From NCBI GenBank assembly GCA_030146605.1, contig JASLBO010000021.1, positions 1 through 5,326 on the forward strand: a stretch of 5,326 bases of DNA. Direction: 5' to 3'. Position 1 is the stretch's first letter. Each line of letters begins with the position of its first letter. The notes beneath the pieces are model-generated. The model had not been told where the DNA came from, did no database searches, and saw only the letters and a list, made by a program, of their open reading frames with translations. The stretch comes from Sphingomonas sp. (GTDB lineage Bacteria > Pseudomonadota > Alphaproteobacteria > Sphingomonadales > Sphingomonadaceae). Shown here piece after piece: positions 1 to 5,247 of this stretch. The translations under genes were made by a program, and so were the position numbers.

Positions 1-830
1 CCGCCTACAGCCTGTTGCTGGCGGCGGCGATCGCGTGGCGCGGCGCGGCGCTCTTCGCGCTGCTCGACCGCGGCGCGAACTGGATCTCCGTCGGCACCAG
101 GCTGCTCTGGACGCCGGTCGTCGCGCTCGCCACGCTGCGGCTCGCCTTATTGTTCGTGGTGCCGGAGCGGCAAGGTCTGGTGAGCGACTGGGGCGGGCAC
201 AGCCAATATGTCCCGGTTTTCCTGTTCGGCTTCGCGCTCGCCGGCGCGCCGCAGCTCTGGCCGGCGATCGCCCGCCTCTGGAAACCGGCGCTCGCGCTTG
301 CAGGGATAGCAGGTGTCACGATCGTCATGATCGAGCTCGCCTTTCCGGGAACCGCAGTCCCCCCGCACGGCCTGATGGCGCTCGATCGCGCCGCGCGTGT
401 CGCGATGGCGTGGGCGATGATCGTCACGTTGCTGCATGTCGCCGAGACGTGGTGGAACCGCGACCACGCCTGGCGCAGGCCGCTCGCCGAGGCCGTGTTC
501 CCCTTCTACATCGTCCATCATCCCGCGATCGTGGTGATCGCCTGGTACAGTCTGCCACTGGGGCTCAATCCGTTCGCCGAATTCGCGTTGCTGCTCGGCG
601 GCACGCTGGGAGTTTGCTTCGCCGTCTGGACTATCGGTCGCAAGATCGGATGGCTGGGGCCGCTGATCGGCCTCGCTTCAAAGCGACGCCCGGTAGCGCC
701 GGCTGCCGCGCAGCACCGCGCCGCTCTCCAGCGTGACGGCGAAGTCGCCGCTCTTGTCGGTTTGGATGCTGCGCACTGCCCCACGCCGGACGATGCGACC
801 GCGATGGATGCGGGCGAAGCCCGGGCCTAG
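1..830 (+). CDS. Membrane acyltransferase, Acyl_transf_3 family (5' truncated, paralogue 1)
   Basis: This is the C-terminal 275 residues of a polytopic acyltransferase; the reading frame is open at the left edge, with its first full codon at base 3. Family members move acyl groups onto sugars or glucans at the inner membrane. About six hydrophobic segments are visible (fragment residues about 4-20, 36-53, 69-82, 95-112, 132-146, 165-185), plus one near 193-211. The signature WWNRDHAWRR then EAVFPFYIVHH (about 150-173) is matched closely by the complete paralogue at 1607-2788, which places the missing part at about 150 residues, including the catalytic N-terminal His region. The paralogue ends soon after its GWLRPLIGL motif. 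This one has GWLGPLIGL at 216-224 and then adds about 50 more residues. That tail, from residue 226, is antisense to the LytTR gene and is probably not conserved. Substrate unknown. Confidence 0.85.
   Translation, partial: AYSLLLAAAIAWRGAALFALLDRGANWISVGTRLLWTPVVALATLRLALLFVVPERQGLVSDWGGHSQYVPVFLFGFALAGAPQLWPAIARLWKPALALAGIAGVTIVMIELAFPGTAVPPHGLMALDRAARVAMAWAMIVTLLHVAETWWNRDHAWRRPLAEAVFPFYIVHHPAIVVIAWYSLPLGLNPFAEFALLLGGTLGVCFAVWTIGRKIGWLGPLIGLASKRRPVAPAAAQHRAALQRDGEVAALVGLDAAHCPTPDDATAMDAGEARA
449..508 (+). repeat. Conserved paralogous block, copy 1 (acyltransferase)
   Basis: This 60-bp stretch matches 2500-2559 at 51 of 60 positions by hand count, including an exact 18-base run (449-466 against 2500-2517). 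It encodes the WWNRDHxWRR...EAVFPFY signature. It reflects gene duplication, not a mobile repeat. Confidence 0.8.
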
Positions 831-1517
831 GCGCTCGGCCAATGCCGCAAGGGTCGAGCGGTGCAGCAGCGTTCGGCCGCCCCCGACGATCTCGACATAG
901 TTTCCCGCGGCCGACGCCGAATCGATTGCCTCCACCGGCACGCGGTGCGTGAGGCTGCCGTCGGTGATGACCAATATATCGGCATCGTTCTGCACCGGCG
1001 ACGCCGGCGCGGGGCGCGCGAGCAGCCACTGCGCATAAGCGAGGAAAACCGAAGCGAGCAGATAAGTCGCCACGTCCTTGCGATACTCGTACAGCAAGGT
1101 CATCGGCCACGACGCGAAGCCATAACTCTCGCCTCCCGCCGCATAGACGAGCTTGCGCAGGGCGACCATGGCGACGACATGCGCAATCGACACCGGCGCC
1201 GTCGCGAGCGCATGGAGCAGCACCGCCACCGGCCAACCGAAGCGCGGCGGACGCAGCCAAGCGACCAGCCAGCCGAGCACGGGCAGCAGCGCCAGCCAGA
1301 CGACGAGGCTGGTCAGTTGCCATGTCCAGACGTGCGCCCGGCTTTCGATCACGCCGAGATTCGCCATGTCCTCGAGCGTCGACTCGACATTGGCGACCGC
1401 CTGGACCGAGAGAAACGCAATGAGCCCGCCGGCGAGCCACAGTATACGCCGCCGGCGAAGCGCGGTGCCGGTCGTCACTTGCCCGCCGCCGTTCGTCCCT
1501 GCCCCGATTTCGGCCAT
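678..1517 (-). CDS. Membrane-anchored LytTR-type transcriptional regulator
   Basis: The predicted protein has 279 residues. It has four hydrophobic helices in the N-terminal part (about 25-43, 66-89, 94-120 and 147-166). A LytTR DNA-binding domain follows at about 180-279, with the family hallmarks ASAAGNYVEI, LLHRSTLAAL, FARIHRGRIV and a final GSRRYRASL. There is no receiver domain, so it looks like a one-component regulator that senses through its membrane part; the signal is unknown. The frame stays open upstream to 1721, but that stretch is low-complexity Arg/Ser/Pro and antisense to the next gene. I chose the ATG at 1517, which has an AGGA four bases upstream; an in-frame ATG at 1568 has no clear ribosome-binding site, and a GTG about 13 codons downstream is also possible. 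Divergent from the acyltransferase at 1607 and convergent, with overlap, on the one at 1-830, so these are its natural candidate targets. Confidence 0.87.
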   Translation of the reverse strand: MAEIGAGTNGGGQVTTGTALRRRRILWLAGGLIAFLSVQAVANVESTLEDMANLGVIESRAHVWTWQLTSLVVWLALLPVLGWLVAWLRPPRFGWPVAVLLHALATAPVSIAHVVAMVALRKLVYAAGGESYGFASWPMTLLYEYRKDVATYLLASVFLAYAQWLLARPAPASPVQNDADILVITDGSLTHRVPVEAIDSASAAGNYVEIVGGGRTLLHRSTLAALAERLGPGFARIHRGRIVRRGAVRSIQTDKSGDFAVTLESGAVLRGSRRYRASL

Positions 1518-1606
1518 CCCATCCTGTCCGCCGCTTCTCCCATCTCGATACCGGCCCGCGCGGCGCATCGCTAGCCGGTTGCGCCTTGGTAGCGGGAGGC
1601 AAGGGC
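1518..1606. promoter_or_regulatory. Divergent intergenic region, LytTR gene / acyltransferase
   Basis: These 89 bp separate two divergently transcribed start codons and must hold, or lie close to, both promoters. I could not pick convincing -35/-10 boxes. An inverted repeat, ACCGGC (1550-1555) and GCCGGT (1574-1579), with an 18-bp spacer, sits in the middle. It is a possible operator, but 6-bp GC-rich arms can occur by chance in such DNA. No pair of LytTR-consensus direct repeats is evident. Confidence 0.45.
1594..1599 (+). promoter_or_regulatory. Shine-Dalgarno GGGAGG that sets the acyltransferase start
   Basis: GGGAGG lies seven bases before the ATG at 1607. This favours that ATG over the in-frame TTG at 1586, which would put the ribosome-binding site inside the coding region. 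Confidence 0.8.
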
Positions 1607-2788
1607 ATGGAGCGGCATTACGGGATGGACTGGCTGAGGATCGGCGCGTTTGCGCTGCTGATCCTCTATCATATCGGGATGTTCTTCGTGCCGTGGGGCT
1701 GGCACGTGAAGACCGCAGCACCGCTAGACTGGGTCCAGCTGCCGATGCTCGCGACCAATGCGTGGCGGCTGCCCTTGCTGTTCGTCGTTTCGGGATTCGC
1801 CAGCGCAGCGGTGCTCGGCAAGTCTCCAGGCTTGGGAAGCTTTCTGCGCGATCGTACCGCGCGCCTGCTCGTCCCCACTTTGTTCGCCGCCGTGCTGATC
1901 ATCCCGCCCCAGCCTTGGGTCGAATTGGTGACGCAGCACGGCTATGCTGGCAGCTTCTGGCGGTTCTGGACCAGTGAATATTTCCGGTTCGGAATGCTCG
2001 ACGGAGTGGTGCTGCCGACATGGCAGCATCTGTGGTTCATCGTGTACCTCTGGGTCTACACGCTCGTTCTGGCCGCGATCCTCTGGCTGGCGCCGGGTGC
2101 GGCGCGGGCAAGCTTCGCGCGCTTCGCCGACGATCTGCTGAGCGGGCCAGGGCTGCTGCTGGTCCCGCTCGCCTGGGTGGCGGTGCACATGGCGATCAGC
2201 TGGCCCGGAGGGGAACCGGACCACGCTCTGGTCGGCGATTGGCCGGCGCACCGCATGTATTTCCCCGCCTTCGCCTTCGGCTTCTTCCTCGCCGACGCGC
2301 CGCGGACCTGGACGGCGATCCGGCGCTGGTGGCGAACCGCGGCGGCGCTCGCCATCCTTGGCTATGCGCTGGTCGCCGGCGTCTTATTGTTGTGGTTGGC
2401 GGGCACGATGCCCGATACGCAACTCCGCCTCCCCTTCGCCGCGGGGCGGCTGATCATGGGCTGGTGCGGGATCGTCGCGCTGATCGGGATTGCCGACCGG
2501 TGGTGGAACCGCGACCATCCATGGCGGCGGACGCTGACCGAGGCGGTGTTCCCCTTCTATATCGTCCACCAGACGATCATCGTGGTTCTCGGCTGGTACC
2601 TGCTCCGCTTCACGCTGCCGGCGGGCTTCGAATTCATCGCGCTGGTGGTCGCAACCATAGCCGGGTGCTGGCTGTTCTATCTTGGCAGTCGCGAGATCGG
2701 CTGGTTGCGGCCGCTGATCGGATTGCGGCCGCTGGCGCGTCGACCCCGATCTGCTACGGAGGCCGCCTCGATCTCGGGAGTGCCCTGA
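1607..2788 (+). CDS. Membrane acyltransferase, Acyl_transf_3 family (paralogue 2, complete)
   Basis: The protein has 393 residues, a usual length for this family, whose members include the glucan-modifying OpgC/MdoC proteins. The N-terminus MDWLRIGAFALLILYHIG carries the R-X10-H arrangement (Arg11, His22) described for acyltransferase-3 O-antigen acetylases. Other family landmarks are FVVSGFASA (59-67), RDRTARLLVP (81-90), HLWFIVYLWVY (141-151), WWNRDHPWRR (299-308) and FPFYIVHQ (315-322). About ten membrane helices are visible, for example at 12-29, 52-70, 88-102, 142-162, 182-198, 217-230, 245-266, 281-296, 315-333 and 342-360. It probably transfers an acyl group such as acetyl or succinyl to a sugar or glucan at the inner membrane; the acceptor is not deducible. 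Its stop shares a base with the next gene's ATG, so the two form an operon. It is a same-strand paralogue of the fragment at 1-830. Confidence 0.9.
   Translation: MERHYGMDWLRIGAFALLILYHIGMFFVPWGWHVKTAAPLDWVQLPMLATNAWRLPLLFVVSGFASAAVLGKSPGLGSFLRDRTARLLVPTLFAAVLIIPPQPWVELVTQHGYAGSFWRFWTSEYFRFGMLDGVVLPTWQHLWFIVYLWVYTLVLAAILWLAPGAARASFARFADDLLSGPGLLLVPLAWVAVHMAISWPGGEPDHALVGDWPAHRMYFPAFAFGFFLADAPRTWTAIRRWWRTAAALAILGYALVAGVLLLWLAGTMPDTQLRLPFAAGRLIMGWCGIVALIGIADRWWNRDHPWRRTLTEAVFPFYIVHQTIIVVLGWYLLRFTLPAGFEFIALVVATIAGCWLFYLGSREIGWLRPLIGLRPLARRPRSATEAASISGVP
2500..2559 (+). repeat. Conserved paralogous block, copy 2 (acyltransferase)
   Basis: This is the direct-repeat partner of 449-508, in the same orientation. 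The two copies bracket the LytTR gene. Confidence 0.8.
2776..2780 (+). promoter_or_regulatory. Shine-Dalgarno GGGAG for the isoaspartyl peptidase, inside the acyltransferase gene
   Basis: GGGAG lies seven bases before the ATG at 2788 and within the last codons of the acyltransferase. Together with the TGATG stop/start junction at 2786-2790 it suggests translational coupling. Confidence 0.75.
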
Positions 2789-3774
2789 TGCGCCTCTTGC
2801 CCTTCTTGCTTGGAACCCTTCTCATGCCACTGGCTGCCCAGGCCCAGGATAAGCCCAGATGGACGCTGGTGGTCCATGGTGGCGCCGGGGTCATCGAGAA
2901 AGGCCGTGTCACGCCCGAGCAGGAGGCGGGTCTCGCTGCGGGGCTCAACGCCGCGCTCGATGCGGGCTCGAAAGTGCTGGCAGGCGGCGGCTCTTCGCTC
3001 GACGCCGTGCAGGCAGCGGTGCAGGTGCTCGAGGACGATCCGCACTTCAATGCGGGCCGCGGCGCGGTGTTCACCTGGGACGCGAAGAACGAGCTCGACG
3101 CCGCGATCATGGACGGGCGCAACCGCATGGCGGGATCGGTGGCGGGGGTCACCACCACGCGCCACCCGGTCGCCGCCGCGCGGGCGGTGATGGAGAAGAG
3201 CCCGCACGTCATGCTTTCGGGCGCCGGCGCGGACCAATTCGCGCGCGACCAGGGGCTCGAGCAAGTCGACAATAGCTGGTTCGCGACGCCTGAGCGCCGC
3301 AAGCAGCTGGACAAGATGAAGGCCAACGACAAGCTCGGCTGGTTCGATGTCGATCTGAAATACGGGACCGTCGGCGCGGTGGCGATGGATGCCCAGGGGC
3401 ATGTCGCGGCGGCAACCTCGACCGGGGGGCTCACCGGAAAGCGCTGGGGCCGGATCGGCGATGCCCCGATCATCGGCGCCGGCACCTATGCCGACGACCG
3501 CGCCTGCGCCGTCTCGGCGACCGGCGCGGGCGAGTTCTTCATCCGCGAGGGTGTGACTCACGAGATCTGCGCACGCGTCCGCTTCAAGGGTGAGAGCCTG
3601 CAGCAAGCCGCCGAGACGGTGATGGCCGAGGTCAAGGCACTCGGCGGGACGGGCGGCGTGATCCTGACCGGCCCGAACGGCGAGATGGCGTGGACCTTCA
3701 ATACGCCGGGAATGTATCGCGGCCGCGCCTCCTCCAAAGGCGACCGCGTCGTCGCGTTCTACGGCGAGGATTAA
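2788..3774 (+). CDS. Isoaspartyl peptidase / L-asparaginase (type 2, Ntn hydrolase), exported
   Basis: The 328-residue precursor is close to the E. coli IaaA length. The enzyme removes N-terminal isoaspartyl residues from peptides and hydrolyses L-asparagine; it matures by autocleavage into alpha and beta subunits. The expected cut is before Thr194 in KYGTVGAVAMD. From what I recall of E. coli IaaA (Thr179, Thr197, Arg207, Asp210, Thr230), every counterpart is present at a constant offset of 15: Thr194, Thr212 in TSTGG, Arg222 and Asp225 in WGRIGD, and Thr245 in ATGAGEF. The VVHGGAG motif (28-34) and NAGRGAVF (88-95) are also typical. Residues 1-19 form a signal peptide (hydrophobic LLPFLLGTLLMPLA, then AQA before Gln20), so the enzyme probably acts in the periplasm. 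It starts on the last base of the acyltransferase stop codon. The frame is open far upstream of the chosen ATG, but only from this ATG is there a ribosome-binding site and signal peptide. Confidence 0.95.
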   Translation: MRLLPFLLGTLLMPLAAQAQDKPRWTLVVHGGAGVIEKGRVTPEQEAGLAAGLNAALDAGSKVLAGGGSSLDAVQAAVQVLEDDPHFNAGRGAVFTWDAKNELDAAIMDGRNRMAGSVAGVTTTRHPVAAARAVMEKSPHVMLSGAGADQFARDQGLEQVDNSWFATPERRKQLDKMKANDKLGWFDVDLKYGTVGAVAMDAQGHVAAATSTGGLTGKRWGRIGDAPIIGAGTYADDRACAVSATGAGEFFIREGVTHEICARVRFKGESLQQAAETVMAEVKALGGTGGVILTGPNGEMAWTFNTPGMYRGRASSKGDRVVAFYGED

Positions 3775-3776
3775 CC

Positions 3777-3900
3777 CAATCTACCCCGGAGGGGGGACCA
3801 GCGAAGCTGGGGAGCGGTAGTCTTCACGAGCGATGGTCAACCTTCGGGCGACTACCTCTCCACCGCCTCGCGCTCCCCCTCCCCCTCTGAGGGAGGATTG
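3777..3900. repeat. 124-bp imperfect palindromic intergenic element (REP/MITE-like)
   Basis: The ends are CAATC (3777-3781) and GATTG (3896-3900), followed inward by G-run/C-run pairs (3791-3796 with 3881-3885). Further nested stems are GGGGAGCG (3809-3816) with CGCTCCCC (3871-3878), and GGTAGTC (3816-3822) with GACTACC (3850-3856). The whole could fold as one long, interrupted hairpin. It contains no convincing gene and no obvious target-site duplication. It fills nearly all of the 140 bp between the peptidase stop and the nuclease start, and it may terminate transcription or act as a mobile palindromic repeat. Its copy number elsewhere cannot be seen here. Confidence 0.6.
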
Positions 3901-3914
3901 ACTAAGGCGGCTAC

Positions 3915-4763
3915 ATGATTCGCACACTCGTCGCGCTATTTGCCGCGCTGCTCGCCCTGATCGGCTTCGCCTCTCCCGCCGCTGCTTATTGGGAATATGG
4001 CCACGAGACGGTCGCGGCGATCGCGTATCGCAACGTCACGCCCGCGGTGCGCGCCGAGATCGGCACGCTGCTCAAGCAACAGGCGCTGCTCGAAACCTCG
4101 ACCTGCCCCGCCCGGACGATCGAGCAAGCCAGCGTCTGGGCCGATTGCATCAAGGAACTCGGCCCGCGCTTCAGCTATGCCTATAGCTGGCACTATCAGA
4201 ACGTCGACGTCTGCAAGGATTTCACGCTCAAGGGCAACTGCCCCGACGGCAATTGCGTCTCGGCACAGATCGAGCGCGCCACCAAGCTGCTCAAGGACCA
4301 CAAGGTGCCGGTGCGCGAGCGACTGATGGCGCTGGCCTTCCTCGTCCATTTCGTCGGTGACCTGCACCAGCCGCTCCACGCCGGCGACCGCGGCGATCTG
4401 GGCGGCAATCGTGCGAAATCCACCTACGGCATCTATTCGACCGAGAAGCTTAACCTCCACACCATCTGGGACGGGCTGCTCGCGGAGCGGGCGATTTCTA
4501 CCCAGCCTTCGCTGGTCCGCCTCTATTCGCCCGAGGAGCGCGCCGCGATGAGCGGCGGCAGTGTCGAGGAGTGGAGCCGCGACAGCTGGCAGATCGCCCG
4601 CGATGTGACCTATGCCAGCGCCTATGGCGATCCGTGCGGTCCGGTCCCCGAGCGGGCGCAGCTCGATGAGGCCAAGATCCAGAAGCTGATCGAACCCGCG
4701 CGGCAGCAACTGGTCAAGGGAGGCCTCCGGCTGGCGCGACTGCTCGACGAATCGCTGGGCTGA
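3915..4763 (+). CDS. Secreted S1/P1-type zinc nuclease
   Basis: The 282-residue precursor has a clear signal peptide (1-24, ending SPAAA), so the enzyme is periplasmic or secreted. S1/P1 nucleases cut single-stranded DNA and RNA using a three-zinc cluster. The side-chain ligands align with P1 nuclease at the right spacing: His30 (P1 His6), Asp77 in VWADCIK (Asp45), His93 in SWHYQN (His60), His145 and Asp149 in VHFVGD (His116, Asp120), His155 in HQPLH (His126), and His182 and Asp186 in LHTIWD (His149, Asp153). The mature N-terminus is predicted as Tyr25-Trp-Glu-Tyr-Gly-His, which puts Tyr where P1 has its N-terminal Trp1. Lys80 stands at the place of a conserved Arg. Six Cys lie in the mature part (64, 78, 100, 109, 114, 241), so disulfides are possible. 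AAGG (3904-3907), seven bases before the ATG, supports the start. The gene follows the palindromic element and converges on the zinc-ribbon gene. Confidence 0.93.
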   Translation: MIRTLVALFAALLALIGFASPAAAYWEYGHETVAAIAYRNVTPAVRAEIGTLLKQQALLETSTCPARTIEQASVWADCIKELGPRFSYAYSWHYQNVDVCKDFTLKGNCPDGNCVSAQIERATKLLKDHKVPVRERLMALAFLVHFVGDLHQPLHAGDRGDLGGNRAKSTYGIYSTEKLNLHTIWDGLLAERAISTQPSLVRLYSPEERAAMSGGSVEEWSRDSWQIARDVTYASAYGDPCGPVPERAQLDEAKIQKLIEPARQQLVKGGLRLARLLDESLG

Positions 4764-4782
4764 GTGTCAGTCCGGGTCAGCC
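4758..4782. terminator. Possible bidirectional terminator between convergent genes
   Basis: GGCTGA (4758-4763) and TCAGCC (4777-4782) form a 6-bp inverted repeat around a 13-base loop. The left arm ends with the nuclease stop codon, and the right arm begins with the complement of the zinc-ribbon gene's stop. There is no T-run on either side, so an intrinsic terminator is uncertain. Confidence 0.35.
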
Positions 4783-4989
4783 GCGAGCATAGTGTTCGAG
4801 GAAGCCGCAGCGTTGGCAGCGCCATGTGCTGATTTCGAGCCGCTTGCTGCTCGATCGTACGCCGAACCACGTTTTGCGCGGAACGCCTGCCAGCCAGCTG
4901 CTGACGTTTTGCACGCCGCCCCGTTCGGCAGGAACGAAGCCCTCCGACATCGCGCTCTGGCATTTGGGGCAGGAATTAGCGCGCATCAT
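4777..4989 (-). CDS. Small zinc-ribbon protein (possibly DUF6487-like)
   Basis: This 70-residue protein has two CxxC knuckles, Cys7/Cys10 in SCPKCQSAM and Cys58/Cys61 in WRCQRCGFLEHYA, a four-Cys zinc-ribbon layout. Between them are the hydrophobic/aromatic pieces EGFVP (16-20), SSWLAGVP (30-37) and TWFGV (40-44). The pattern CPKC, then M and GFV, then a late RCxxCG resembles small zinc-ribbon proteins annotated DUF6487; this is from memory and not verified. No signal peptide or membrane helix, so cytoplasmic; the function is unknown. The frame is open further upstream, but that stretch overlaps the preceding gene. GGAGGG seven bases before the first of two adjacent ATGs (4989 and 4986) fixes the start. 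It lies 37 bp downstream of the ribbon-helix-helix gene on the same strand and is probably co-transcribed with it. Confidence 0.8.
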   Translation of the reverse strand: MMRANSCPKCQSAMSEGFVPAERGGVQNVSSWLAGVPRKTWFGVRSSSKRLEISTWRCQRCGFLEHYARG

Positions 4990-4996
4990 GCCGCCG

Positions 4997-5002
4997 CCCT
5001 CC
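4997..5002 (-). promoter_or_regulatory. Shine-Dalgarno GGAGGG for the zinc-ribbon gene
   Basis: Read on the minus strand, GGAGGG lies seven bases before the ATG at 4989. It sits in the 37-bp gap after the ribbon-helix-helix gene and supports the short 70-residue form. Confidence 0.75.
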
Positions 5003-5026
5003 GCCGCCGGCTTGTGAACCGTCCGG

Positions 5027-5239
5027 TCATTCTTTCTCTCCTTCGGGTTTCGGCGGGCGCCCGCGCTTCGCGCGCACCGGCTCCGCCAGCTTGACCCCCC
5101 GGCGACCCAGCGCCTCGCGCAGCAGGCATTCGACCTGCGCATTGACGCTGCGCAGGTCGCTCGCCGCCGCGCGCTCGATCGCCGCATAGAGCGCGGGATC
5201 GAGACGCAGCGGGAATGCCTTTTTTGGGGGTACCGACAC
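5027..5239 (-). CDS. Arc-like ribbon-helix-helix protein with a basic AT-hook-like tail
   Basis: With the GTG start at 5239 the product has 70 residues. Residues 6-14 (KKAFPLRLD) fit the DNA-contacting beta-strand of a ribbon-helix-helix fold. Helix A follows at about 15-28 (PALYAAIERAAASD), then helix B at about 31-45 (SVNAQVECLLREALG), beginning with the usual SxNAQ turn of Arc/MetJ-type proteins. The tail at 57-64 (RAKRGRPPKP region) holds an RGRP core like an AT-hook. It probably binds DNA as a dimer; targets are unknown. AGGA six bases upstream supports the GTG. A longer frame opens upstream but would overlap the preceding gene, whose stop lies only eight bases away, indicating an operon. 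It could be annotated as an antitoxin, but no toxin gene is next to it in this window. The same-strand zinc-ribbon gene follows. Confidence 0.78.
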   Translation of the reverse strand: MSVPPKKAFPLRLDPALYAAIERAAASDLRSVNAQVECLLREALGRRGVKLAEPVRAKRGRPPKPEGEKE

Positions 5240-5247
5240 GCGCGATC

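Noticed and set aside
861..1574. Long plus-strand open frame opposite the LytTR gene
   Set aside because: The translation is rich in Arg, His and Gln with no recognisable domain; it is an antisense shadow of a well-supported gene in GC-rich DNA.
1518..1721. In-frame N-terminal extension of the LytTR protein (to 347 residues)
   Set aside because: It is low-complexity Arg/Ser/Pro sequence, antisense to the acyltransferase start, with no ribosome-binding site; the ATG at 1517 is a better start.
2020..2787. Open frame continuing upstream of the isoaspartyl peptidase
   Set aside because: It lies in another frame of the acyltransferase gene and is Arg/Ala-rich shadow sequence. The signal peptide and ribosome-binding site fix the real start at 2788.
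2677..3606. 309-codon minus-strand open frame opposite the peptidase
   Set aside because: The opposite strand encodes a complete enzyme with all its catalytic residues; the minus-strand frame has His/Arg/Gly-rich shadow composition and no family motif.
3690..3890. Small plus-strand open frame across the peptidase 3' end and the palindromic element
   Set aside because: The start is inside the peptidase gene and the rest is translated palindrome; no ribosome-binding site or domain.
3936..4709. 257-codon minus-strand open frame opposite the nuclease
   Set aside because: It is the codon-register shadow of the S1/P1 nuclease gene, with no independent domain or ribosome-binding support.
5027..5239. 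Toxin-antitoxin module
   Set aside because: The ribbon-helix-helix protein resembles an antitoxin fold, but the neighbouring complete gene is a zinc-ribbon protein with no toxin motif and the upstream fragment does not look like a known toxin.
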